Shown here: piece by piece, positions 1-6,589 of the stretch
How the letters are laid out: every line of letters begins with the position of its first letter
Numbering within the stretch: position 1 is the first letter of the stretch
NCBI GenBank assembly: GCA_038246575.1
Contig: JBBRVU010000044.1
Location: forward strand, 1-24,560
Source of the DNA: JACCUZ01 sp038246575
GTDB taxonomy: Bacteria > Actinomycetota > Actinomycetes > JACCUZ01
Length of the DNA stretch: 24,560 nucleotides
Reading direction: 5' to 3'
The notes under the pieces: model-generated
The model's input: only the letters and a program-made list of their open reading frames with translations
What the model was told of the DNA's origin: nothing
Databases searched by the model: none
Translations under genes and position numbers: made by a program

Positions 1-623
1 TCGCGCTGGTGGTCTTCGTCGAGCAGGCTCAGCGCCGCATCCCTGTGCAGTACGCCAATCGGATGGTCGGCCGGCGGATGTACGGCGGCTCGTCGACGTA
101 CATCCCGCTCAAGGTCAACCAGGCCGGCGTCATCCCGGTCATCTTCGCCTCGTCGCTGCTCTACCTGCCCGCGCTCGCGGTCAACCTCACCGACCGGCAG
201 AACCCGCCGTTCTGGGCCACGTGGGTGCAGACCTACCTCGTCCGCGGCGACCACCCGATCTACATGGCCCTGTACTTCGGCATGATCGTCTTCTTCACGT
301 ACTTCTACGTGGCGATCACGTTCAACCCGACCGAGGTCTCGGACAACATGAAGAAGTACGGCGGCTTCATCCCCGGCATCCGGGCTGGCCGGCCGACCGC
401 CGAGTACCTCGACTACGTGCTGTCCCGGATCACTCTCCCGGGCGCGCTGTACCTCGGCTCCATCGCCCTGGTCCCGCTGATCGCCCTCGGGCTCTTCGGC
501 GCGAACCAGAACTTCCCGTTCGGTGGCACCGCCATCCTCATCATCGTCGGCGTGGGCCTGGAGACGGTGAAGCAGATCGAGAGCCAGCTCCAGCAGCGTA
601 ACTACGAGGGCTTCCTCCGCTAG
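1..623 (+). CDS. secY: Protein translocase subunit SecY, C-terminal half (5' truncated)
   Basis: This is the channel-forming subunit of the SecYEG translocon in the cytoplasmic membrane, which exports unfolded preproteins with SecA. The window opens inside the gene and the frame begins at base 3, so only about the last 206 residues are present. The conserved FVEQAQRRIPVQYA segment near the left edge and the large cytosolic loop motif (NPTEVSDNMKKYGGFIPGIR) are diagnostic; that loop binds ribosomes and SecA. Several hydrophobic stretches (for example VIPVIFASSLLYLPALAV and GALYLGSIALVPLIALGLFG) are the last transmembrane helices. The TAG stop shares one base with the GTG start of adk, so the two are probably translationally coupled, as usual at the end of the spc operon in actinobacteria. 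Identity is certain; only the missing 5' part is unknown. Confidence 0.97.
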   Translation, partial: ALVVFVEQAQRRIPVQYANRMVGRRMYGGSSTYIPLKVNQAGVIPVIFASSLLYLPALAVNLTDRQNPPFWATWVQTYLVRGDHPIYMALYFGMIVFFTYFYVAITFNPTEVSDNMKKYGGFIPGIRAGRPTAEYLDYVLSRITLPGALYLGSIALVPLIALGLFGANQNFPFGGTAILIIVGVGLETVKQIESQLQQRNYEGFLR

Positions 624-1276
624 TGCGGGTCGTACTCGTGGGGCCACCCGGGGCGGGTAAGGGGACCCAGGCGCAGTTCATCGCGTCGAGGTTCGCGGTG
701 CCGAACATCTCCACGGGTGACATCTTCCGGGCCAACGTCAGCAACGGGACCGAGCTGGGGCTCGAGGCGCGCAAGTACATGGATGCGGGTGACCTGGTCC
801 CCGACGAGGTCACCATCGGGATGGTCCGCGACCGGCTCGACCAGGACGACGCGTCGGAGGGGTTCCTGCTGGACGGCTTCCCGCGCACCGTGGCGCAGGC
901 CGATGTGCTCGAGGGCATGCTCGCCGACAAGGGCACCGCACTGGACGTCGTGCTCGAGCTGGTCGTCGACGAGGAAGAGGTGGTGCGGCGCCTGTCCGGC
1001 CGGCGGACCTGCCGAGCGTGCGGACACGTCTGGCACCTGGACTTCGACCCGCCAGCCATCGGCGGCCGGTGCGACCGGTGCAGCGGTGAGCTCTTCCAGC
1101 GTGACGACGACCGCGAGGACACCATCCGCCACCGGCTGGAGGTCTACGCCGACCAGACCTCGCCGCTGATCGGCTTCTACGGCGACCGCAGCGTGCTGCG
1201 CGGCGTCGACGCCACCGGGCCGGTCGAAGACGTGACCGACCGGGCCATCAACGCGCTGCGCCGCTTCGGCGACTGA
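623..1276 (+). CDS. adk: Adenylate kinase with zinc-type LID
   Basis: Cytosolic adenylate kinase interconverts ATP + AMP and 2 ADP. The 217-residue protein has the P-loop GPPGAGKGT at residues 7-15, the AMP-binding DGFPRT at 84-89, and a long LID domain with four cysteines (C130, C133, C150, C153) in a CxxC...CxxC arrangement typical of zinc-stabilised LIDs. This is the long form; some actinobacteria such as Mycobacterium have a short form without a LID domain. The start is GTG overlapping the secY stop (TAGTG). The only Shine-Dalgarno-like sequence is GAGGG at 606-610 inside the secY end, so coupling probably matters. The codons after GTG (VRVVLVG) begin right at the first beta strand, so no other start is sensible. 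Confidence 0.97.
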   Translation: MRVVLVGPPGAGKGTQAQFIASRFAVPNISTGDIFRANVSNGTELGLEARKYMDAGDLVPDEVTIGMVRDRLDQDDASEGFLLDGFPRTVAQADVLEGMLADKGTALDVVLELVVDEEEVVRRLSGRRTCRACGHVWHLDFDPPAIGGRCDRCSGELFQRDDDREDTIRHRLEVYADQTSPLIGFYGDRSVLRGVDATGPVEDVTDRAINALRRFGD

Positions 1277-1305
1277 GCCGTGGTCGAGCAGAGGCAGCAA
1301 CCATC

Positions 1306-2163
1306 GTGTTCCGAAAGAGACAGCGAATGATCCAGATCAAGTCCGATTCCGAGGTCGCGCTGATGCGCGAGGCCGGGCTGGTCGTCGGCCGGACCCTCGA
1401 GCTGCTGCGCGCGGCGGCGGTCCCGGGCGTGACCACCCTGGAGCTGGATCAGATCGCCGAGGCGAGTATCCGGGACGCCGGCGCCGTCCCCTCGTTCAAG
1501 GGCTATCAGCCCCACCCGTCCATCCCGGCCTTCCCCGGCACGATCTGCGCGTCGGTCAACGACGAGATCGTCCACGGCATCCCTGGGGCCCGGGCCCTCA
1601 TCAAGGGCGACATCATCTCGATCGACTGCGGCGCCATCCTCGACGGGTGGCACGGCGACGCGGCCATCACGGTCGCGATCGGAGACGTCCCCGACGAGGT
1701 CCGCGAGCTGATGCGAGTGTGCGAGGAGTCGATGTGGCGGGGCTTCGCCGCCGCCCGGCTCGGCGGCAAGGTGAGCGACATCTCGCACGCCGTCGAGGCC
1801 TACATCCGCTCCCAGGGGGACCACGGCATCGTCGAGGAGTACGGCGGCCACGGCATCGGCACCGAGATGCACCAGGAGCCGCACGTGCTCAACTACGGGC
1901 GCGCGGGGCGCGGTCCCAAGCTGGTCCGAGGCCTGGTCCTGGCCGTCGAGCCGATGCTGACCCTCGGGCACCCGGCCACCCGGGAGCTCGACGACCACTG
2001 GACGGTCTCCACGGTCGACGGGTCGGTCTCGGCCCACTACGAGCACACGTTCACCCTCACCGAGGAGGGCCCCTGGGTCCTCACGGCCCTCGACGGCGGC
2101 GTGGAGAGGCTGCAGCGGCTGTCCTCCGGGTCCGGGTCCGGGCCCGCGGCAGCAGCGGGGTGA
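1306..2163 (+). CDS. map: Methionine aminopeptidase type I
   Basis: Removes the initiator methionine from nascent proteins. The 285-residue reading has the five metal ligands of the pita-bread fold: D107 (SID), D118 (HGD), H182 (GGHGIG), E215 (AVEPML) and E246 (HYEH), plus the substrate-side H90 (VHGIP). There is no SH3 or zinc-finger N-terminal extension. Two starts are possible: GTG at 1306 (MFRKRQR...) with AGAGG at 1290-1294, or ATG at 1327 (MIQIKSDSEV) preceded by AAAGAGA. I keep 1306 because short basic N-termini of this type occur in related proteins, but 1327 is nearly as likely. Between GY67 and FPGTIC (76-81) the loop QPHPSIPA is longer than the usual HG. The C-terminal tail (RLSSGSGSGPAAAAG) is low-complexity. 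The gene follows adk by 29 bp. Confidence 0.95.
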   Translation: MFRKRQRMIQIKSDSEVALMREAGLVVGRTLELLRAAAVPGVTTLELDQIAEASIRDAGAVPSFKGYQPHPSIPAFPGTICASVNDEIVHGIPGARALIKGDIISIDCGAILDGWHGDAAITVAIGDVPDEVRELMRVCEESMWRGFAAARLGGKVSDISHAVEAYIRSQGDHGIVEEYGGHGIGTEMHQEPHVLNYGRAGRGPKLVRGLVLAVEPMLTLGHPATRELDDHWTVSTVDGSVSAHYEHTFTLTEEGPWVLTALDGGVERLQRLSSGSGSGPAAAAG

Positions 2164-2187
2164 CCGGGTCGACCCGGGCCGGCCCGG
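2164..2187 (+). terminator. Overlapping GC-rich palindromes after map
   Basis: Immediately after the map TGA lie two overlapping perfect 14-bp palindromes: CCGGGTCGACCCGG (2164-2177) and CCGGGCCGGCCCGG (2174-2187). Either can fold as a small GC hairpin in RNA. There is no U-tract directly after; the nearest T-run is GGTTTT at 2211-2216. Since a promoter-like -10 and a new leader follow, ending or attenuating the secY-adk-map transcript here is reasonable, but it is inferred from structure only. Confidence 0.35.
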
Positions 2188-2226
2188 CGAGCGGGCAGCG
2201 CCGGCGACCTGCGGTTTTCCCGCGAT

Positions 2227-2255
2227 TTCCCGATCAGCCCAGCGTGTCGTAGACT
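2227..2255 (+). promoter_or_regulatory. Candidate infA promoter (-10 TAGACT)
   Basis: TAGACT at 2250-2255 fits the actinobacterial TANNNT -10 consensus. Seventeen bases upstream is TTCCCG (2227-2232), a poor match to TTGACA that shares only the leading TT. A start about 7 bases downstream would give a leader of roughly 130 nt before infA. The region follows the map hairpins and lies in a 232-bp gene-free gap, so a promoter is expected here. The call rests mainly on the -10. Confidence 0.4.
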
Positions 2256-2277
2256 CATGCGCTGGCTCACGAGCCAC

Positions 2278-2314
2278 GTCACGCATGCCCCGCGGCTGGG
2301 TTGGCATGGGTGAC
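2278..2314 (+). promoter_or_regulatory. Stem-loop in the infA 5' leader
   Basis: GTCAC (2278-2282) and CATGCC (2284-2289) pair with GGCATG (2303-2308) and GTGAC (2310-2314). The result is an 11-bp stem with one G:G mismatch and a 13-nt loop. It lies about 80 nt before the infA start and would be inside the leader transcribed from the -10 at 2250. Its function is not known to me; a translational or attenuation role is inference only. Confidence 0.35.
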
Positions 2315-2395
2315 CACGTCATGAGTGCGCCACCCCGGCAGGGGGTCTCTCCTCCTGCGCCCAAGCACCACCGACCGATACCGATTGCGGAGGAC

Positions 2396-2617
2396 ATGGC
2401 GAAGAAGGACGGGGTCATTGAGATCGAGGGCACCGTGGTCGAGGCACTGCCGAACGCGATGTTTCGCGTGGAGCTGACCAACGGCCACAAGGTGCTCGCG
2501 CATATCAGCGGGAAGATGCGCCAGCACTACATCCGGATCCTCCCTGAGGACCGGGTCGTGGTGGAGCTCAGCCCGTACGACCTCAGCCGCGGCCGCATCG
2601 TCTACCGCTACAAGTAA
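2396..2617 (+). CDS. infA: Translation initiation factor IF-1
   Basis: IF-1 binds the A site of the 30S subunit and acts with IF-2 and IF-3 in initiation-complex assembly. The product is 73 residues, the normal family length, from MAKKDGVIEIEG to RGRIVYRYK. It is a single OB-fold (S1-like) domain with the conserved core FRVELTNGHKVLAHISGKMR and the RILPEDRV strand. The frame is open for 37 codons upstream, but the ATG at 2396 is chosen because it gives the exact family N-terminus and has GGAGG at 2389-2393. The Shine-Dalgarno is unusually close, only 2 bases from the ATG. The gene starts the infA-rpmJ-rpsM-rpsK-rpsD-rpoA-rplQ series. Confidence 0.97.
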   Translation: MAKKDGVIEIEGTVVEALPNAMFRVELTNGHKVLAHISGKMRQHYIRILPEDRVVVELSPYDLSRGRIVYRYK

Positions 2618-2652
2618 CCAACCGTTCTCGACACGAGGCTGAAGACGTCCCT

Positions 2653-2766
2653 ATGAAGGTCAAGCCGAGCGTCAAGAAGATCTGTGACAAGTGCAAGGTG
2701 ATCCGCCGTCACGGGCGGGTCATGGTGATCTGCGACAACCCACGTCACAAGCAGCGCCAGGGCTAG
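2653..2766 (+). CDS. rpmJ: 50S ribosomal protein L36 (zinc-binding form)
   Basis: This is a 37-residue protein (MKVKPSVKKICDKCKV to KQRQG) of the large ribosomal subunit that stabilises 23S rRNA folding. It has the complete zinc ribbon C11-x2-C14...C27-x4-H32, so it is the C+ (zinc-containing) paralogue, not the Zur-repressed zinc-free one. Length and order after infA are canonical. The ribosome-binding site is weak: the nearest candidate, GAGG at 2635-2638, is 14 bases from the ATG. Translation may therefore lean on infA, whose stop is 35 bp upstream. Confidence 0.97.
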   Translation: MKVKPSVKKICDKCKVIRRHGRVMVICDNPRHKQRQG

Positions 2767-2841
2767 CCGAACCACCAGCTGGCCCCCGAGCCGTGAACAG
2801 GCTTCTTGACCGACAACTGCACACGCGCATCGCGCCCCGAA

Positions 2842-2908
2842 GTCCTCCCACGGAGGGCGACGGGTCACCCCCGGACCAGGCCGGGGCCATCCACCCCGGG
2901 CGGGGTGG
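2842..2908 (+). promoter_or_regulatory. Structured region upstream of rpsM (three tandem hairpins)
   Basis: The 186-bp gap between rpmJ and rpsM contains three successive inverted repeats. They are GTCCTCC/GGAGGGC (2842-2848 with 2852-2858, loop CAC, one G-U pair), CCCCGG/CCGGGG (2869-2874 with 2881-2886, 6-nt loop) and CCACCCCG/CGGGGTGG (2891-2898 with 2901-2908). The last lies 44 bp before the start codon. TTGAC at 2806-2810 resembles a -35, but no convincing -10 follows. The gap is unusually long for this operon position. In E. coli the corresponding mRNA segment is the S4 target, so an autoregulatory leader is possible; G+C-rich sequence also forms hairpins by chance. Confidence 0.35.
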
Positions 2909-2952
2909 GGGAGCGGCGCGCAGGGCCTGGACAGCAGAAGGAGAACCGCCCG

Positions 2953-3333
2953 ATGGCACGCCTCGTAGGCGTCGACCTCCCGCGCGAGAAGCGGGTGGCG
3001 ATTGCCCTTACCTACATCTTCGGTGTCGGCCGCAGCCGCGCCGAGGAAGCGCTCGTCCAGACCGGGGTGAGCCCGAACACCCGGGTTCGCGACCTCGGCG
3101 ACGACGACCTCATCAAGCTGCGCGACTACATCGAGGCCAACTTCCGGATCGAGGGTGACCTGCGCCGCGAGGTGCAGGCCGACATCCGGCGCAAGGTCGA
3201 GATCGGCTGCTACGAGGGGATCCGCCACCGGCGTGGCCTCCCGGTCCGCGGTCAGCGCACCCACACCAACGCCCGGACCCGCAAGGGCCCGCGCAAGGCC
3301 ATCGCCGGCAAGAAGAAGGTCGGCAAGAAGTAA
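2953..3333 (+). CDS. rpsM: 30S ribosomal protein S13
   Basis: S13 sits in the head of the 30S subunit and contacts the P-site tRNA and the 50S subunit. The product is 126 residues from MARLVGVDLPREKR. It has the helix-two-turn-helix region (TYIFGVGRSRAEEAL), the RREVQADIRRKVEIGCYEGIRHRRGLPVRGQRT core in successive parts, and a lysine-rich tail (IAGKKKVGKK). The frame is open 49 codons upstream, but the ATG at 2953 matches the family N-terminus and is preceded by AAGGAG (2938-2943) at 9 bases. It is first in the classical alpha operon order S13-S11-S4-alpha-L17. Confidence 0.98.
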   Translation: MARLVGVDLPREKRVAIALTYIFGVGRSRAEEALVQTGVSPNTRVRDLGDDDLIKLRDYIEANFRIEGDLRREVQADIRRKVEIGCYEGIRHRRGLPVRGQRTHTNARTRKGPRKAIAGKKKVGKK

Positions 3334-3420
3334 GTCCGTTCGTCGGGATGACGGCCCCATGGCCGCCCACCGCACTGCGGACCACCCGACCTCCCACCAG
3401 CCACAGGAGTAGTTGACGCG

Positions 3421-3828
3421 ATGCCTCCGAAGAGCCGTCAAGGCGCGGGCACCAAGAAGGTGCGCCGCAAGGAGAAGAAGAACGTGGCCCACGGCCACGC
3501 ACACATCAAGAGCACGTTCAACAACACGATCGTCTCGATCACCGACCCCATGGGCGCTGTGATCGCGTGGGCCTCCGCCGGTCACGTCGGCTTCAAGGGC
3601 TCGCGCAAGTCCACGCCGTACGCCGCGCAGATGGCCGCCGAGAGTGCCGCCCGTCGGGCGCAGGAGCACGGCATGCGCAAGGTCGACGTGTTCGTCAAGG
3701 GCCCGGGCTCGGGCCGTGAGACCGCGATCCGGTCGCTGCAGGCGGCTGGTCTCGAGGTCGGGACCATCCAGGACGTCACCCCCGTCCCGCACAACGGCTG
3801 CCGCCCCTCCAAGCGGCGCCGGGTCTGA
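3421..3828 (+). CDS. rpsK: 30S ribosomal protein S11
   Basis: S11 is part of the 30S platform near the mRNA exit and anti-Shine-Dalgarno region. The 135-residue protein has the basic actinobacterial N-terminus (KKVRRKEKKNVAHGHAHI), the STFNNTIVSITDPMG signature and the C-terminal PHNGCRPSKRRRV, which is the end of the family consensus. AGGAG at 3405-3409 lies 11 bases before the ATG. The 87-bp gap from rpsM holds no clear element. Its stop is 16 bp before rpsD. Confidence 0.98.
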   Translation: MPPKSRQGAGTKKVRRKEKKNVAHGHAHIKSTFNNTIVSITDPMGAVIAWASAGHVGFKGSRKSTPYAAQMAAESAARRAQEHGMRKVDVFVKGPGSGRETAIRSLQAAGLEVGTIQDVTPVPHNGCRPSKRRRV

Positions 3829-3844
3829 CGGGAGGAGAAGGAAC

Positions 3845-4471
3845 ATGGCGAGATACACAGGGCCGGACTGCAAGCGGTGCCGTCGAGAGAAGATGAAGCT
3901 CTTCCTCAAGGGCAGCAAGTGCGAGTCGCCGAAGTGCCCGATCGAGATCCGTCCCTACCCCCCGGGTGAGCACGGTCGCGGTCGCACGAAGGACAGCGAG
4001 TACCTGCTGCAGATGCGTGAGAAGCAGAAGTGCGCGCGCATCTACGGCGTACTCGAGAAGCAGTTCCGTGGCTACTACGACGAGGCCAACCGCAAGCAGG
4101 GCAAGACCGGCGAGAACCTGCTGCGCATCCTCGAGAGCCGGCTGGACAACGTGGTCTACCGGGCCGGCTTCGGCAAGAGCCGCGACATGGCCCGCCAGCT
4201 CGTGCGGCACGGCCACATCAAGGTCAACGGCCACAAGGTGGACATCCCGTCCTACCGCGTGACCGAGAACGACATCGTCGAGGTCCGCCCGAGCTCCTTC
4301 GAGCTGACCCCGTTCGTGGTTGCCCGGGCCGAGGCCGGCGAGCGTCCGGTGCCGGCGTGGATCGAGGTCATCCCCAACAAGATGCGGATCCTCGTGCACT
4401 CCCTGCCGGCGCGTCAGGTCATCGACACGCAGGTCCAGGAGCAGCTGATCGTCGAGCTCTACAGCAAGTAG
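3845..4471 (+). CDS. rpsD: 30S ribosomal protein S4 (zinc-binding form)
   Basis: S4 nucleates 30S assembly by binding 16S rRNA and, in several bacteria, represses its own operon. The product is 208 residues. The N-terminal domain carries four cysteines (C9, C12, C26, C31) that make a zinc site, so this is the C+ form. The S4 RNA-binding domain spans about 97-160 (ESRLDNVVYRAGFGKSRDMA, then HGHIKVNGHKVDIPSYRV). The ATG at 3845 is chosen over in-frame upstream codons within rpsK because it gives the family N-terminus MARYTGP and has GGAGG (3831-3835) and AAGGA (3838-3842). It is separated from rpoA by a stable hairpin. Confidence 0.98.
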   Translation: MARYTGPDCKRCRREKMKLFLKGSKCESPKCPIEIRPYPPGEHGRGRTKDSEYLLQMREKQKCARIYGVLEKQFRGYYDEANRKQGKTGENLLRILESRLDNVVYRAGFGKSRDMARQLVRHGHIKVNGHKVDIPSYRVTENDIVEVRPSSFELTPFVVARAEAGERPVPAWIEVIPNKMRILVHSLPARQVIDTQVQEQLIVELYSK

Positions 4472-4477
4472 CACCAT

Positions 4478-4509
4478 CCCGGTGGCGGCATACCGAGGCC
4501 GCCGCCGGG
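4478..4509 (+). terminator. 12-bp hairpin between rpsD and rpoA
   Basis: Starting 7 bases after the rpsD stop, CCCGGTGGCGGC (4478-4489) pairs fully with GCCGCCGCCGGG (4498-4509), counting one U-G pair, around an 8-nt loop. There is no U-tract downstream. It could be a partial terminator or attenuator, or an RNA processing or stability element that sets different S4 and alpha-subunit levels. Formation of the stem is well supported by the bases; its role is inferred. Confidence 0.45.
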
Positions 4510-4563
4510 CGCACCACTGCACATGGCGTCATATAGCGGACGCCGGTGGAAAGGACATCTGAC

Positions 4564-5580
4564 GTGCTTATCGCACAGCGCCCCAGTCTCTCCGAAGAGG
4601 TCGTCGACGACTTCCGGTCCCGGTTCATCATCGAGCCGCTCGAGCCCGGCTTCGGATACACCCTCGGCAACTCGCTCCGGCGGACCCTGCTCTCCTCCAT
4701 CCCCGGTGCCTCGGTGACGAGCATCCGTGTGGACGGCGTCCTGCACGAGTTCAGCACCGTGCCCGGCGTGAAGGAGGACCTCACCGAGATCATCCTGAAC
4801 ATCAAGGGACTCGTCGTGAGCTCCGAGGTCGACGAGCCGGTCGTCATGTACCTGCGCAAGCAGGGCCCTGGCGTCGTCACCGCTGCTGACATCGCGCCGC
4901 CCGCCGGTGTCGAGGTGCACAACCCCGACCTGCACATCGCCACGCTCAACGGCAAGGGCAAGCTCGAGATGGAGCTCACCGTGGAGCGCGGTCGCGGCTA
5001 CGTGTCGGCCGTGCAGAACAAGCAGGCCGGACAGGAGATCGGGCGCATCCCGATCGACTCGATCTACTCGCCGGTGCTCAAGGTGACCTACAAGGTCGAG
5101 GCGACCCGGGTCGAGCAGCGCACAGACTTCGACAAGCTCGTGGTCGACGTCGAGACCAAGCGCTCGATGACGCCGCGGGACTCGATGGCCTCGGCCGGCA
5201 AGACCCTGGTCGAGCTGTTCGGGCTGGCCCGCGAGCTCAACGTCGAAGCCGAGGGCATCGACATGGGCCCGTCGCCGACCGACGCCGCGCTGGCAGCCGA
5301 CCTGGCGCTGCCGATCGAGGACCTCGAGCTGACCGTCCGCTCGTACAACTGCCTCAAGCGCGAGGGCATCCACTCGGTCGGCGAGCTGGTCAGCCGCAGC
5401 GAGGCCGACCTGCTCGACATCCGCAACTTCGGCGCGAAGTCGATCGACGAGGTGAAGGCCAAGCTGATCTCGATGGGTCTGGCCCTCAAGGACAGCCCCC
5501 CCGGGTTCGACCCGAGCACCGCCGTGGACAACTACGGCGCCGACGACGACATGGCCTACGTCGAGGACGAGCAGTACTGA
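4564..5580 (+). CDS. rpoA: DNA-directed RNA polymerase subunit alpha
   Basis: The alpha dimer scaffolds RNA polymerase assembly and its C-terminal domain contacts UP elements and activators. The product is 338 residues from GTG 4564 (MLIAQRPSLSEE). The N-terminal dimerisation domain has GYTLGNSLRRTLLSSIPG at 31-48. The C-terminal domain, about 250-310, has the helix-hairpin-helix core (RSYNCLKREGIHSVGEL, then LDIRNFGAKSIDEV). The tail is acidic (DDDMAYVEDEQY), as in other actinobacteria. A GTG at 4546 is in frame, but it falls within the Shine-Dalgarno region; GGAAAGGA at 4548-4555 sits 8 bases before 4564, which decides the start. Confidence 0.98.
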   Translation: MLIAQRPSLSEEVVDDFRSRFIIEPLEPGFGYTLGNSLRRTLLSSIPGASVTSIRVDGVLHEFSTVPGVKEDLTEIILNIKGLVVSSEVDEPVVMYLRKQGPGVVTAADIAPPAGVEVHNPDLHIATLNGKGKLEMELTVERGRGYVSAVQNKQAGQEIGRIPIDSIYSPVLKVTYKVEATRVEQRTDFDKLVVDVETKRSMTPRDSMASAGKTLVELFGLARELNVEAEGIDMGPSPTDAALAADLALPIEDLELTVRSYNCLKREGIHSVGELVSRSEADLLDIRNFGAKSIDEVKAKLISMGLALKDSPPGFDPSTAVDNYGADDDMAYVEDEQY

Positions 5581-5636
5581 GGGAGGCCCCGGCCATCCCC
5601 CCGTACTGACCGCTCGAGGACTGGAGAAGAACGACC

Positions 5637-6572
5637 ATGCCTACCCCCACGAAGGGCGCACGCCTCGGCGGCGGTCCGGACCACGAACGGCTGATGCTGG
5701 CGAACCTGGCCACGGCACTGTTCGAGCACGGCCGGATCACCACCACCGAGGCCAAGGCGAAGCGGCTGCGCCCGCTCGCCGAGCGACTCATCACCTTCGC
5801 CAAGCGCGGTGACCTGCACGCGCGGCGCCGGGTGATGACCGTCGTGCGCGACAAGAGCGTCGTGCACGAGCTGTTCGTCGCCATCGGTCCGCGCTACGAG
5901 AACCGCCAGGGCGGCTACACCCGCATCACCAAGATCGGCCCTCGCAAGGGGGACAACGCCCCGATGGCCGTGATCGAGCTCGTCGAGGCGCTGACGGCCA
6001 AGGCCGAGACGGTGCGCGAGGCCGAGGCGTCGACCAAGCGGACCGCCAAGAAGGCTCCGGCGAAGAAGGCCGCCGCCAAGAAGGCGACTGCTGCCGACAC
6101 GACCACGGTCGAGGACGCCGGCACCGACTCCGACTCTGTCACCGAGACGGACGCCGCCGCCGAAGCCGCATACGGCGCGGGCTCGTCAGCCACCCAGGCC
6201 GACGGCTTCGACATCAAGGGCAACGAGGACTCGAAGAAGTACCACGTGCCCGGCAGTCCGCACTACGACCGCACGGTGGCCGAGGTGTGGTTCGCCACGG
6301 CCGAGGATGCCGAGAAGGCCGGCTTCGAGCCGACCGGCTGGGGCACCGACCACCCGTACGGCGAGGGTTCGCACGCACCCCTCGACGACGCGGACGCGGC
6401 GCCCGACGGGTTCCCGGTCAAGGGCAATGCCGACTCGATGAAGTACCACACGCCCGAGAGCCCGTACTACGGCCGCACCGTGGCCGAGGTCTGGTTCAAG
6501 ACGGCGGCCGACGCCGAGGCCGCTGGCTTCGCCGGCACGGCCGCCGACGACGGTGCGGAGGACGAGTCCTGA
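5637..6572 (+). CDS. rplQ: 50S ribosomal protein L17 with C-terminal tail bearing a duplicated 41-residue module
   Basis: Residues 1-120 are a complete L17 (MPTPTKGARLGGGPDHERLM, RRVMTVVRDK, YTRITKIGPRKGDNAPMAVI), which lies near the peptide exit tunnel. The protein continues to 311 residues, more than twice the usual core. A Lys/Ala-rich linker (134-151, TKRTAKKAPAKKAAAKKA) and an acidic stretch lead to two copies of a module at 190-230 and 258-298, identical at 30 of 41 positions. The pattern is KGNxDSxKYHxPxSPxY then RTVAEVWFxTAxDAExAGF. This resembles the short module often annotated as a 'sunset' domain, also known from secreted actinobacterial and firmicute proteins; its function is not established to my knowledge. 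ATG 5637 follows GGAG at 5623-5626. The stop overlaps a possible CTG start of truA. Confidence 0.96.
   Translation: MPTPTKGARLGGGPDHERLMLANLATALFEHGRITTTEAKAKRLRPLAERLITFAKRGDLHARRRVMTVVRDKSVVHELFVAIGPRYENRQGGYTRITKIGPRKGDNAPMAVIELVEALTAKAETVREAEASTKRTAKKAPAKKAAAKKATAADTTTVEDAGTDSDSVTETDAAAEAAYGAGSSATQADGFDIKGNEDSKKYHVPGSPHYDRTVAEVWFATAEDAEKAGFEPTGWGTDHPYGEGSHAPLDDADAAPDGFPVKGNADSMKYHTPESPYYGRTVAEVWFKTAADAEAAGFAGTAADDGAEDES
6204..6326 (+). repeat. Copy 1 of the L17 C-terminal module
   Basis: This encodes residues 190-230 of the L17 fusion (GFDIKGNEDSKKYHVPG onward, ending in EDAEKAGF). It is identical to copy 2 at 30 of 41 residues, with Lys-Gly-Asn, Tyr-His, Pro and Trp-Phe all kept. The linker between copies is 27 residues (EPTGWGTDHPYGEG... 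to ...DDADAAPD). Confidence 0.9.
6408..6530 (+). repeat. Copy 2 of the L17 C-terminal module
   Basis: This encodes residues 258-298 (GFPVKGNADSMKYHTPE onward, ending in ADAEAAGF). It has the same length as copy 1 with no gaps, consistent with an internal duplication. A 13-residue acidic tail follows. Confidence 0.9.
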
Positions 6573-6589
6573 CGGACTCCACTCCCGAC

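Noticed and set aside
2608..3918. A 436-codon leftward frame across rpmJ-rpsM-rpsK-rpsD
   Set aside because: It overlaps four certain ribosomal genes and has a low-complexity translation.
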